Shown here piece after piece: positions 1 to 10,049 of a stretch of 64,000 bases of DNA (its first letter is position 1; each line of letters opens with the position of its first letter). This stretch comes from Diaporthe sp. PMI_573 (lineage: Eukaryota; Ascomycota; Sordariomycetes; Diaporthales; Diaporthaceae). Both the position numbers and the translations under genes were made by a program. Location: the NCBI GenBank assembly GCA_021399435.1, contig JAJTUP010000001.1, positions 372,001-436,000 of the forward strand, read 5' to 3'. The notes under the pieces are model-generated. The model saw only the letters and a program-made list of their open reading frames with translations. It ran no database searches and had not been told where the DNA came from.

Positions 1-560
1 GTCGTTCGCCCGCAGTAGGTATTGCATCTCTTCATCAGATCTCGACCCACCTCTATTAACAGAAGCAACCCCATCCCAGATATTGCCGAAAGCACGGAGA
101 AGCCGTTCGTCCAAAAGGACCTGCTAAGGTTTCTAGGCAGCACGTGGGAAGACGGCCCCGTCCTAAGTCTCTTGACTTCCCTTAAACCCACGCTTGACTA
201 GCAGGGCGTCATATTCCTCGAGAACTGTAGCAAATTCATGGAGCAGCGTCAAGTAGACGAACCCGAAAGGTGTTTGCATATCACACGTATGGATACCCCC
301 GTTTTCCCTTTTAGGTGGTCTACATTGAGGCTGAGTTGACGTGGATGTTTAGAATTCTTTGACATGTTGAGGTTCTTCCCGGGTATTATATTCCTCTCTC
401 CAGGCACTGTCAAAGATCCAGACCCTCTGTTCGACGAGTTTCCAGTGGTTCCTCTCTGACATGCTCAGTTGGAGGCCAACACTTAACTCGCGCCGGATCT
501 GTGATCCAAGCCACAAGAGGCGTTCACAGCACTAAATACGTCTATCTCGTGTGGTAGCAA
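1..560. other. Left-edge stretch without a confirmed gene
   Basis: No complete gene is visible. On the plus strand a frame from roughly 91 to 198 reads like the end of a protein (S-T-E-K-P-F-V-Q-K-D and on to a TAG), and the same frame stays open from 202 to about 340. It has no start codon or recognisable domain, so it may be the tail of a gene lying mostly outside the window, or chance. Confidence 0.3.
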
Positions 561-700
561 CATAGGTTTATTATAATCGAAGGCTATCTCTCATCATCAG
601 AAAGGTCTATTAAGCAACATCTATAGCTCTCATACGTTTATCATAATTGAGGTTTATCTCTCATCTTTGGAAAGGTCTATCAAGGAATATCTATGTTGCT
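561..700. repeat. Two tandem 70-bp direct repeats
   Basis: Bases 561-630 and 631-700 are two diverged copies of one 70-bp unit. Both read CATA(G/C)GTTTAT(T/C)ATAAT at the start, TATCTCTCATC in the middle and GAAAGGTCTAT further on. Most differences are transitions. The second copy runs 10 bases into the 3' end of the phosphodiesterase gene that ends at 691, so the duplication may supply its last codons and stop. No function is implied. Confidence 0.8.
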
Positions 701-1560
701 CTGGTTTTCCTTGTCGCTTCGGGATTATGAGTCTTAATGTAGGCTCTCAGCGCTGCCATCTCATCGGTCTGGATTGCGGAAAAGCCGACCCTCAGCAGGC
801 GACCCCAGACGGCGTCAGGATCCACCAGGGCGGCGCTGTCGGTGAAGCCCAGTGAGGCGACGGAATCGAGCGTGTTAACCCAGAGCGTGATGCCGGCGTC
901 GTGGAAACGTGGCTGGATTTCCTCGACCTGAGAGAGGTCCCGGAAGGACGCCTCGCAGATCAGAGGCTTCAGCTCTAATGCGAGCTCCACCTGCTCGCGC
1001 CAGTTGTCATGCTCGAGGTGGGTGCGTGCGATGAAGGGGACGTTATGCAGCATAATATTCTCCCGGATCCAGGCCAGATCGGCCTCCGTCTTGAGGTCGG
1101 CCCAGAAATCGACCTGCTTGTCGACGCCCATCTCCCGCGCATACGCCAGCACCTCGGGGATGACGTGCCGGTGCTTGACGTCGAGGTGGATAAAGATCCT
1201 GCCGCGCGTGAGCTCGAACACGTCGCGCAGGCTCAGCAGCTTCTCAGCGGTGGGCCGCGGGTTATCCGGGCCGCCGTCGCGGTCGCGCAGGGCGAGCGAC
1301 GTGACTTGGGTAAGAGTCATGTTCTCCGGCTGCCCGCCGGCGACGCCCGTCATGCGCTCGAGCGTGGCGTCGTGCAGCAGCACGAACCCGCCGTCGGCGG
1401 TGCGGCGCACGTCGATCTCCACGACGTCGATGTAGCCGGCGTCGATGGCGCGCCGGATCGAGAGCAGGCTGTTTTCCGGGGCGTCGTGGCGCCAGATGCC
1501 GCGGTGGGCGACGATGGCGCACTGGCGGTGCGGGTCGGATATGTAGTCGAAATAGTTCAT
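691..1560 (-). CDS. Glycerophosphodiester phosphodiesterase family protein
   Basis: Single-exon gene for 289 residues, with an ATG start at 1560. GDPD enzymes hydrolyse glycerophosphodiesters to glycerol-3-phosphate and an alcohol in a TIM barrel with a divalent metal. The sequence shows the family signature: H-R-G at residues 19-21, P-E-N-S at 28-31, E-I-D at 48-50 and L-L-H-D at 61-64. These supply the catalytic histidines and metal ligands of the family. There is no signal peptide or membrane segment, so a cytosolic enzyme is likely. The length fits a stand-alone GDPD domain without the SPX or ankyrin parts of large fungal Gde1 proteins. The C-terminus is Lys/Arg/Thr-rich and overlaps a tandem repeat, so the last residues may be recent. 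The family call is firm; the substrate is unknown. Confidence 0.88.
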   Translation of the reverse strand: MNYFDYISDPHRQCAIVAHRGIWRHDAPENSLLSIRRAIDAGYIDVVEIDVRRTADGGFVLLHDATLERMTGVAGGQPENMTLTQVTSLALRDRDGGPDNPRPTAEKLLSLRDVFELTRGRIFIHLDVKHRHVIPEVLAYAREMGVDKQVDFWADLKTEADLAWIRENIMLHNVPFIARTHLEHDNWREQVELALELKPLICEASFRDLSQVEEIQPRFHDAGITLWVNTLDSVASLGFTDSAALVDPDAVWGRLLRVGFSAIQTDEMAALRAYIKTHNPEATRKTRAT

Positions 1561-1653
1561 TTCTGTTGTCTCTCGGGCGCCGTATCGGTAGGGAATAAAA
1601 GAGACACGACGGCGTTATTATTTATTATCGGGCATATCCGATGCGGAGGTCTG

Positions 1654-1788
1654 TCTCCAGCCAGCACTGTTTACAAACTTAAAATTCGCCATAAGTACCC
1701 CGCAGTTTACCAAATAATAGCAATACCCTGCTTGGGGTGGGCGTATTAACGGGGCGATTTTGAGTCTGTGAACAGTGCTGGCTGGAGA
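1654..1788. mobile_element. Short inverted-repeat element (MITE-like)
   Basis: The ends are inverted copies of each other over about 35 bp: TCTCCAGCCAGCACTGTT at the left, and its complement at the right end (CAGTGCTGGCTGGAGA). The few mismatches are transitions. The 135-bp unit has no coding capacity and lies between the phosphodiesterase start and the 3' end of the DUF7580 gene. I could not find a convincing target-site duplication, so the superfamily is not assigned. It could also be a foldback sequence of another origin. Confidence 0.55.
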
Positions 1789-1962
1789 TCTCGGTATTCC
1801 TCTGGCGCACCACAACTGCAGTGCTCGACGTCTCCATTACCAACAGACGCTGCGAGAGCCTCTCTCTTGCTTGCAAATCCGTAGACTTGGCATCTCGGAA
1901 TTGCTTGAGATATATTTCTCTCACGCGTATTCCTCTGTTCCACAGAGCCATGTTGGCTCTCA

Positions 1963-3710
1963 TCATGTGTCACCAAGCGCCAGCTTGACATCAGTCTCGA
2001 GCCTCGAGACGACCGCCTCGTGGAAGCTCTGGCAGAAGCCGTCGTCCTCGAGGCTCGCCACGCCTAGGATGCTGTCCAGACACCACCGAACGGCGGCGTC
2101 GTAGCTCATGCCGCCGCTCTGCATGACCTGGCCGGTGAGCTGGCTGGCAGCCGCCTGCCTGCCGAGCACCGAGTCGATGCTCATGTCGTCGCCGACCATG
2201 TCAATGGCGTCGATGGGCCTCCCGACTATAATCTGGATCAGGAGCGTCCCTAGTGACAGCAGCGTCAGATCCATGGGCCTCGTCGCCGCGCCGGTTCGGA
2301 AAGCTTGCGGACGGGAACCCGGACTCTCGAGTACGGCCTTTGCAACGAATGGCCGGTATGGGGAGTACATCGGGGCCTGCGAGGCATCTCCGCGCAGGAA
2401 GACGATGTCGTCGAGCGTGACGATGCTGGCCAGCCAGGGCGTGCTATACAGGTCCAGCACGCTCGCGGAGAGAGCCAGTGCCAGCCTCAGCTTCTCTGGA
2501 TACCCGAATGGAGGAAGAGTTTGGTCTCTGTCTTCGAGCACGTGGCGGAGCGTCACGACTCGGGACTCCTGGCCATATAGCTGCTCGTAAATCTTGAACC
2601 TATCCTGGACATCGGTGATGAACCCACAGCAGTCTGTATATGGTTGTTTTTGGGCGGCGAACAGGCACAGATCCGTCACCGGCTGCGGATCGTACGCCGG
2701 CGTCGCCGTGAGGCCAGTAATGCCGGCCGAGACCTGGACCATGGTCTCCATCGCCCGCGGTGAGCCTTTCCCGAGATCGAACTTGACGGTACGGGCCCCC
2801 TTCTTGTGTGTCTCCACGAGGGTTTCTCGCAGCGGCGTTGTCGCCTGTGTCACGGTCTTGCTCTCAGATCGGCGGATGCGAAGGCTGTTCCACCGTTCCA
2901 CCTGTTGGCCCTGCAGCCCGAGCAAGACGTGGAAGTCGAGCTTCCCGGCCACCTCGTCCTCGAGGTCCCCGGGGATAATCACAGCGTTCCTCGGAACCAG
3001 CTCCAGCCCGATGTTGTGCTTTGGGGTGCACCTGCAGGTTAAAGCGCTTTGCATGGCGTTGAAGATGCCACTCGAGAGCCTGCGTATAAGTCTGGCCACC
3101 TCGGCATGTGACCGGAACCGCCGAGACGGCTCCAGGTTGTTGTTTTGCTGCACGAGCCTCAACAAGATCGAGTTTCCGTCCTTGATCCTTGACAATATGC
3201 CGTCGTAGTCCTTCTTCTTCAGTGTGAAAGCGGTGTTGCGCTTTAGCTCTGCCAGGATCGAGCGACGGTCTAGTAGCTTCGTCTACCCAGGCGTCAGCGG
3301 CAAGCAATACATCGAGCCTCGTCAAAACGCACCTTGCCGTCTGCCTGGATGGAAAGCTTCTCCTGCAGTTCCTGCACGGCCACTTGCATTTCTGTCACCT
3401 TGAGCTGGAATTGTCCACAGGATCGCCAGAGGCGCAGCCGCAGCTGGTCGTCGAACGTTTTCCAATCCGGACCGAACGGATTGTCGATCATGGCGTCGAT
3501 AAGGGAGTCGGGAACTATGCCCTGGAGCAAGGTCTCGCATGTATTCTGGAGGATTTGTTGCTCGGTACCGAGGTCCCGAATCATAAACTCGAGGTCGCGG
3601 GTGACGGACCTGGTCCTCATCGACGACAGTGTGGATCGATAGATCTCCAGGGCCTGTATCGCAAGGGGCAATGCGCCCAGCACCAGGCCAGCAATCTCTA
3701 TTCCCGACAT
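1963..3710 (-). CDS. DUF7580 fungal protein, two exons
   Basis: Exons 3710-3333 and 3282-1963 give 565 residues. The 50-bp intron (3283-3332) has a perfect donor GTGCGT after AAG, a CTGAC branch-like site and a TAG acceptor. Joining at phase 0 continues straight into a long open frame. The start chosen is the ATG at 3710, because M-S-G-I-E-I-A-G-L-V-L-G is the usual N-terminus of these fungal proteins. An in-frame codon 39 positions upstream would add an unusual leader. The C-terminal half carries the family-like stretch around L-D-L-Y-S-T-P-W-L. The hydrophobic N-terminal helix recalls HeLo-type domains of fungal heterokaryon-incompatibility proteins. The role is unknown. An adjacent decayed NACHT gene makes an immunity-type locus possible, but that is inference only. 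Confidence 0.75.
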
Positions 3711-3839
3711 GGCGCGCGAGATTGACTTGATGGGAGGCGAATGATTCCAGCTAATGTGCTCCTGGCAGCCGCTCCTCAACACTGTACTCGCAGGTGTCGG
3801 GCCTACGAAGAAATAGTATTCAGCCATTACGGCAGTAGA

Positions 3840-5270
3840 ACCTTAAACGAGTTATTATCGCGTACTTTAGAGCCCTTGACGCGCATTTTATATAACTCTT
3901 AATCTTTTCCCCCGATATATCAGCTGAATAAAAATAGTCCAATATATGCTTGTACCTCTAGGCATATACGAAGAGTAGGGCCCTAAAGAAAATCAAGAGT
4001 AGCTTAGCACATCTTGCTTAACGGGCGCTGTCTAGTCATATTATAGTGTTAGGCTCAGAATATAGCTGTATAGGGAAGAAATACGTGCTCCTTCTTAATT
4101 AGCTTCGTGAGGATGGTACTCATTTTATACGTTGGCTTTTCGTACCGCTTATACTGGAGGTAAGTTAAGCAGTCCATGGCAATTGCCTCGTTAGCTTGCT
4201 TATAGGACACGAAATACTTCCGTAGCTTCGAAGTAGGACCTATTCCTAGGTTATCCAGGCTTTGTAAGAAGAAATCCTTGATAGTTTTGTAATAGAGCTT
4301 TAGTAGAGGATTGTTATTATCGTTACTCTTCCTAGGCTTTCCGAAAATAATAAGAGGGCTGTATAGTTTCTCCATGTCTTAGGTGAAAGGGACTTGTTTA
4401 GGGTTGTGGTCTTTAGCGTGGGGAGTAACCATGGGGATGTTACGTATCTTATTGAGAGAGATAAACTAAGCTGCCGCTATTAGAATTAGAAAAGTACGTT
4501 TATTCTAGGATATTAGTTTGTTACGAAATAATAGCACCCTGAAAGCACTATTATAGGTTAGACCTACCTGGCTAGCTCTTATTACTACTCCGTCTTTTCG
4601 GAAAGCTTTTCTAAAGCCCGAATATAGCAGCTATTCAGGTCCTTTGGGTATTATTTTAGAGCTTTCTTAATCTTACCCTCCAAAGTTAGGCCTTCCCTAT
4701 ACAAGGTATTACAGATTAGTTTTAAGTATAAAAAGTTATCCTTGCCTTTTATCTACTTATTGATACAATGTTTATATATAATATACTTGCTAAAGTAGAA
4801 GCGGATATCTAGAGAAATGAACTTTGTTAAGGCTTTGATCTCAACAGCTTGCACTCCTTTCATAACGGATCTAATCTTAGGATAATCTCGACTAGTGAAA
4901 AGCCACTTTACTAGTCCATATATAGGCATCTTTATTAGATAATGAAGTGTAATGAGCGTCATATTACCATTAAGGCACTTATTAACCCCGTCTACCACGA
5001 CATATATCTCTTTGTACTGTGTGAGCAACTCGTGAATAACGTGGGATACAGTATGGATGTTATCGAGGCTAGTAATATAATTCTTAATTTCATCCTTATA
5101 GCACTGGATAACTTTGTTTAGGAGACCGGTTATGTATTTTAGCATTTGTAAAGCGTTTCACGAGTTGCATAAGAGCTAGTCTCTTATTTGTATCTAAACA
5201 GTTAAATTAAAGCCGTCGACCAGCCAAGTCTATCTTCCGGCAAGACTTCCAGTACTGTTCAAATTCAATT
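3840..5270. other. AT-rich RIP island between two genes
   Basis: Base composition drops sharply between the DUF7580 gene and the kinase gene. The stretch is full of TA steps and in-frame stops, like the transposon block at the right of the window, and normal composition returns near 5270. It contains the NACHT relic described separately. RIP acts on duplicated DNA, so this gene probably had, or has, a close second copy elsewhere. Confidence 0.7.
4055..5145 (-). pseudogene. Decayed NACHT-type NTPase (NLR-like) fragment
   Basis: Two open pieces on the minus strand (5145-4753, 130 residues; 4375-4055, 106 residues) look like consecutive parts of one NACHT protein of the ankyrin/NLR kind common in fungi. 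The first has a Walker-B-like Y-V-V-V-D-G-V-N-K-C, then W-L-F-T-S-R-D-Y-P-K-I-R, which matches the family pattern of hydrophobic-TSR-P-I. The second has a C-L-T-Y-L-Q-Y block followed by F-L-P-Y-T-A, as seen after NACHT domains. The P-loop half and any repeat domain are missing, the two pieces lie in different frames, and the DNA between them is full of stops. It is a RIP-damaged, 5'-truncated relic. In fungi such proteins act in non-self recognition and programmed cell death. Confidence 0.6.
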
Positions 5271-5287
5271 TCTTTGTTTCCAGCTCC

Positions 5288-6570
5288 TCAGACTTTCTTT
5301 AGAGTTTCGTGCCCACTAAAAAACCAGGGATGGTCCAGAGCTTCACGTGCCGTAAGCCTCTTCGCAGGATCAAAATTTGTCAACCGGCCAACCAAGTCCT
5401 TGAGTCCTTCATCGACGCCCTGCCACAGAGAAAACGGCTTGCGTGGATTACCAGCATTGAAGCCATCTCGGAGAACGCCAAAGACCTCCACCCATGGGCT
5501 ATCGCCGAGATGCTCCAACAGCCCGGCCAGCCCTTCTTTGTCAGCGAAATAGGAGATTTGTCGCTCGAGAACATGTGCCAGAACGTCCTCGCCATCACCC
5601 AACTCATCTTCACCAACAGCAAATATAACTCTCTTATGAACAGCGTAAATACACTGTGAGGCTATCAGCATATGGGCTTATTGTGAAGGGATAAAAAGGT
5701 AACACGTGCAGAGTGACTTACCACAATACCGAAAGAAAACATGTCCGAGGGCTTGTTCACAGGGCCTGATGCGTGGGCTTCTGGGCTCCGCCACATCCAG
5801 TTACCCGCTTGTTTTCCAACTATATCGCAACCCGGTGGGACATGAGCAGAATCTTCCAAGTCGGCTAGCTGAACCTGATCGATTTCCATAGCCTCAGCGT
5901 TCTGCCGCTGGATGAGGATGTTGATCGGTTTGATGTCTGTGAGGTCTTGTTAACGTCGGTCACTTTGCTGTGGCCAAGACTTGAAATTGGCTATTACCGG
6001 TGTGGACAATGTCTTTCTCGTGTAACTTTACGAGCCCCCGCAGTGCATCCTTGAGAATACGCTTCACCACCGGTAACGGGGGGTTCTCCTGAGCTAGGCT
6101 CAGGAGATGATCGCTGAAATACTTGTAGACAAAGGTTGATTGATCCGGTATGGTATCACAAGATACTCGTAGGTTTGGGCAATCATGAAGACTTTGATAG
6201 ATTTCCTGGTAGTCGATGAAGCTAGTCTTGGACACGTTTTTCAAAACGAACTTTTGGTCCTCGGCGCTGTGAGGACGATGTCAGCAGGAATGCATCATAG
6301 AGGTGGCACTGGAGATTCATACGTTGCAAGGTATACATGACTTGGTGGAAGTTCTTTCTCCTGGAGAACCTTTTCAATAGTATAGATGCGGCCTGATTGA
6401 CCCTTGAGGCAGTCTGGTTGCGCCATCTTGGGTGATGGCTGTTTAGGAGGGGTAGAAGAATAGCACCGCAAGACTGAGAAACGTGGTGAGAGGCTCGGCC
6501 GTGAAGGATTGACAGCAAGAAGACCACCGGCTAGAGATTTCATCCAGCTTTCATTGCGGAGCGGAGACAT
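5288..6570 (-). CDS. Protein kinase-like protein, four exons
   Basis: Exons 6570-6323, 6266-5998, 5936-5722 and 5653-5288 join in frame to 365 residues. Introns of 56, 61 and 68 bp start GTATGA, GTAATA and GTAAGT, and each ends in CACAG. Kinase landmarks are in order: the beta-3 lysine (F-V-L-K92), the catalytic loop H-T-D-I-K-P-I-N (residues 171-178, Asp173, Asn178), the metal-site Asp198 in L-A-D-L-E where most kinases have DFG, W-R-S-P-E-A in place of APE, and S-D-M-F-S-F-G-I in the F helix. The C-lobe ends T-A-R-E-A-L-D-H-P-W-F. The glycine loop is poorly conserved. The first 45 residues are basic and hydroxylated and contain R-F-S-V-L-R-C-Y-S-S, resembling a mitochondrial presequence. 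Catalytic residues are kept, so activity is plausible; the substrate is unknown. Confidence 0.82.
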
Positions 6571-7097
6571 GGCCCAAGCCTAGAGCAGGCAAAGTGCAGC
6601 GAAGAGGGAATGAACACATCAAATTCAAATGAATCTACTTTTCGATGGGTAAGCACCAACACGCCCAGTCAGTTCTGTTTTCATATGCCGCGGCGCTAAG
6701 ACCCACGACTGGTGCAAAAGCCTGGGGCGATCCCTTGTCTTTGCAATGCCATCAGAGCCCGGCGCATTGGAAGACTATGATCGGGCAAGCGGGAGCCCTG
6801 GCAACGAGGTACATTGTCTACTCTCGATCATGTTCGTATGTTCTGTTGTATCCACTTTTGTCTCATTCAACGAATTGTGGGTGCTCGTCAAGCTCTGACG
6901 GGAATGTGGAGATAACACGCATGAGTTGGGAGTTGCACTAACCCTGCCACAGGCCGACAGCAGGATGATAATTCATCGACTCGGGACTTGCAGTAGGACA
7001 CGGGACTTCCATTTAAAGCTGCAAGGTGTTCAGCCATGCCCAGGTAGCCAGCTACCTAACAGCCGAGCTCGTCTCGATGGTCAAGCCCGCCATTGCA
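6571..7097. other. Intergenic region upstream of the kinase gene
   Basis: Holds the 5' flank of the kinase gene and the 3' flank of the next minus-strand gene. No gene, RNA or clear repeat is seen. Confidence 0.5.
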
Positions 7098-7688
7098 TCA
7101 AGCGATGGCTCCATCCAGCACCGCGTCCATCATCCAGTCCTTAGTATCGTTCACTCGCCCCTCAGAAATAATACCAGCCTCGGTGAGCTTATCCAGGGCA
7201 TGGAACACAAAGTGCTGGCAGTTCCAGTCAGGCTCCCCGCCGACGGGCGTCGAGGCGATGACGTCCAAGAGCTTCCGCCGCTGCGACACGCCCACCTGGA
7301 CCCTCCCCACCAGGCGCCCGTGGAGGAAATCGACGCTCATCGGGTACCTCTCCTCGCCGTCGAACTCCAGGTACTCGTATGGCAGGTCCTCGGTGGGGCG
7401 CTGGGCGTGCGCCGTGATGTGGAAGTCCTCCACGTCGGGGGAGTCGAGGTAGAAGATGGTGTGCCGCCTGTGGTATGTGTCTTGCGGAAGCCCCCTGAAG
7501 ACGAATATCCATATGTTCTGCGTCATTGAGGAGTCCTTGGTTCGTTTCTCGGCTGTGTCTGTGCGCCCTGTTGTCGTCGTAACTGCTGCGCTGTCCTTCC
7601 CGCCGAGTATCGCAATCGGCTTGGTCTCTTGGATGGGATCTGGCCCTGATGAGCCCTGGCCTTGGACGAGCGTCGAGTCTGCGAGCAT
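7098..7688 (-). CDS. Uncharacterised protein with N-C-x2-F motif
   Basis: Single open frame of 196 residues from an ATG at 7688. A second in-frame ATG at residue 55 precedes the more conserved-looking part and could be the true start. The first 54 residues are Thr/Gly/Lys-rich and look disordered. The rest contains R-R-H-T-I-F-Y-L, a tyrosine-rich middle, and P-D-W-N-C-Q-H-F-V-F-H-A-L-D-K-L near the C-terminus. A Cys in N-C-x2-F-V before a helix with an upstream His resembles the LRAT/NlpC-P60 papain-like layout, but this is pattern resemblance only. There is no signal peptide or membrane helix. I do not recognise a named family. Confidence 0.6.
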   Translation of the reverse strand: MLADSTLVQGQGSSGPDPIQETKPIAILGGKDSAAVTTTTGRTDTAEKRTKDSSMTQNIWIFVFRGLPQDTYHRRHTIFYLDSPDVEDFHITAHAQRPTEDLPYEYLEFDGEERYPMSVDFLHGRLVGRVQVGVSQRRKLLDVIASTPVGGEPDWNCQHFVFHALDKLTEAGIISEGRVNDTKDWMMDAVLDGAIA

Positions 7689-8807
7689 TTGATTGGTTGA
7701 GGGTTTTTGTCAACATATGCTTTGTGAGAGAGGCGAGGGAGCATAATTCCAGCACAAAACAACACGGACGAGCTGATCGACAAGCAGTGGAGCTCACACT
7801 GTGGCTGTTCTGCCTGGAGCGGGCCGTCTGGGCCAGTCTCCTCCCTTGGTGGACTGGAAAACCCGAACCCTGGAGAAGTGCCTTAGGCACTTACTCATCC
7901 AAACGGTCTCTAAAGACCCACCAATCGGGCAGTCTTCGATCCGATGTCTAACAGCACTTGAGATCGAAGACGTTTGATGTCCTCGGGCTGCACTCAATTT
8001 TCGCCGGTAACTACAGAGCCCTTGAGCATTCATGAAATTTCTCGGGACCCTCAGGCAGATACAGCACGCATGAAGACGAGCACGACCTTTATCCCAGCCA
8101 AACACGCCCAACACTCCAAGTGATCTTGCTAGACCTGCCCGCCGTGGAGCGCGCTGGCCTGCGGGAAAGGTGCACTTGCTACTCTAGCTGAAGTTCCAAG
8201 ATTGACGTTTTTTTCCACCTTCCTTGACCAAAATAGAGACCAGGGCTTACAGAGCTGCAAGTACCAGGCCTGCTTGTACCGCCTCAGTAGATGACCACCA
8301 CCCATGTTCAGTAGTACGTCCAAGGCTGGGTCCTTCTAATGGTGAGAGGATGGACAGAGATGCGAAATACCAAGGTGGCATCCTACTTACAGGTCTCATA
8401 GGTGCCTTGAAGGGACAGTCACCATTCCACACACATCAAGCTCGATTGATAGTGCCTGTTCACTCGGGAACTATAACAGAAGCCTAACCAAACGCCCGAT
8501 GCGCGATGCCCTCCCTCCCTAGACATGTCCTGTCGTGAGACACTGCTGCTCACTGCGACACCCTGACCAGTCAACCGAACCAACGTAGCCATATAATTAT
8601 AGTAATCAGTCGTTCCTCGAGAACGAATCCTTCAATCGTCATGTTCTTCAGCTCTTGGAGGGGGCGGTCCTCCAAGGCTGCTTCCTTGAATCCGTCGTAC
8701 CTTCGATTTGATGTCAATTGCACTGCCGACCGTCACGACCCAGTACAAATTTACCACTACCCCCTTCCTACAGATATTGTCAGAAGTGTTGTCCACGGTG
8801 AAACCTG
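7689..8807. other. Intergenic region
   Basis: About 1.1 kb with short open frames on both strands that lack domain-like content. It would contain the promoter of the gene at 7688 and the 3' flank of the gene ending at 8808. No RNA gene or repeat is recognised. Confidence 0.5.
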
Positions 8808-10049
8808 CTAGTACCTACCGTTCCGAATGGCTTTCCACCGCGCGATCTGATGCCCCTCCTCGAGACACTGCTCCTTGAAATCATGGAAAGCCTCACCAGC
8901 GACCATGTCCAGCGCCAACCCGAGCATCGCCTCAGCCGCGGCAGGAGAGCCCGAGTAGTACCTGTGGGCCTTGGCGTTGAGATAGTACACACTAGACTTC
9001 TGCGCAGGGGAGGGACCCCGCTCGGCGAGCAGGGAGGCGGCGGCCTGGATCGCGCGGCTCAGGTGCCAGGTGTGGTCCTCCTGGGTGTCATCCCACTGCG
9101 CTGCGCCGTGCTCACGGCTCAGGATGTGGAAGATGTCCCGGACTGCTTTAACGTGCTGGTTTGGTCGGCCGCCTGGTCCGGACTCGAGCCAGGCGTCTGT
9201 GTCTACGAGCCGGCTGACCTCGACGAGGGCCTTCAGGCAGGACCTGGAGAACTTGGCGAAGCCCCTGCCTAGTAGGTGTCGCTGCCCGCTGGCGTCGAGG
9301 CGGGTATATTTGTTGAGCATCTTGGTCACATCAATGACTGGCATCTTCTGGATCTCTGCTCTTAGTGAAGCCGCCAGGTTGGCGTCCACGTTGCCGATGA
9401 TGTTGAAGTGTGCGGCACCGCCGAGCCAGTCGTGGTACGGCTGGAGGTACCTGGCCTGGTTCTCGGGGCACATGTACCCCGGGCTGCAGGTGGCCGCGAA
9501 GGGGTCGTGCATGGTGACCTGGTGCCGGATCTCAGCCTTGGCGTCCAGACCGAAGACGTGCCCGCTGGACACGGCCCTGCAGAACATGGCCAGGTTCCGC
9601 CAGGGCAGGGCGAAGCCCCAGGGCCGGGAGGGGAACTCTGCGTCTTCGTCCTGCTCCCCCTCGATATTGTGTGTCATGATGAAGCCGGGGTAGCTGGCCA
9701 GGGCCTTGTCACTCAGGGGTGCGATGTGAAGCATGGCCCCGATGAGGTGCGGGCTGAGCAGGACATTGTTCACAGTGATTCGGACGAGCTGGTGCTTCTT
9801 GAGCATCACCGCGTAGGCCTCGGAGCGGACCTGGCGGCATGTTCGGAGGACTGATGTGCCGGTGATGTTCTTGGTGGTATCGTAGACCGGAGGACTGTGC
9901 AGTTCGGCGTGAAGATAATCCGGGTAGGGCCAACAGACCACCTTCCGGGGAAGAGGGAAGTCACCGAAGGTGAAGCCGTAGATGGAGTCCCGAATCTCCC
10001 TGGGGAGACCCAGGAGGGTCTTGCTGGGTGCTTGGCTGTTGGCTGCCAT
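8808..10049 (-). CDS. Uncharacterised fungal protein, F-box/2EXR-like N-terminus
   Basis: Intronless frame of 413 residues from the ATG at 10049 (M-A-A-N-S-Q-A-P-S-K). The frame stays open upstream to 10124 but has no earlier ATG. It opens with L-L-G-L-P-R-E-I-R-D-S-I-Y and later has S-V-L-R-T-C-R-Q-V-R-S-E-A. This pairing of L-P-x-E-I-R-x-x-I-Y and L-L-x-x-C-R-Q-x-x-x-E-A is typical of a large group of fungal proteins with F-box-like or 2EXR-like N-termini. The remainder has no recognised domain; a run of helical Ala-rich sequence ends the protein. GTAGGT lies next to the stop, and a 51-bp intron with a TGTAG acceptor could be drawn there, but it would only change the last residue. The function is unknown. 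Confidence 0.72.
   Translation of the reverse strand: MAANSQAPSKTLLGLPREIRDSIYGFTFGDFPLPRKVVCWPYPDYLHAELHSPPVYDTTKNITGTSVLRTCRQVRSEAYAVMLKKHQLVRITVNNVLLSPHLIGAMLHIAPLSDKALASYPGFIMTHNIEGEQDEDAEFPSRPWGFALPWRNLAMFCRAVSSGHVFGLDAKAEIRHQVTMHDPFAATCSPGYMCPENQARYLQPYHDWLGGAAHFNIIGNVDANLAASLRAEIQKMPVIDVTKMLNKYTRLDASGQRHLLGRGFAKFSRSCLKALVEVSRLVDTDAWLESGPGGRPNQHVKAVRDIFHILSREHGAAQWDDTQEDHTWHLSRAIQAAASLLAERGPSPAQKSSVYYLNAKAHRYYSGSPAAAEAMLGLALDMVAGEAFHDFKEQCLEEGHQIARWKAIRNGRY

Noticed and set aside
1009..1749. 246-codon plus-strand frame across the phosphodiesterase
   Set aside because: Antisense shadow of the GDPD gene with low-complexity Val/Leu/Asp content.
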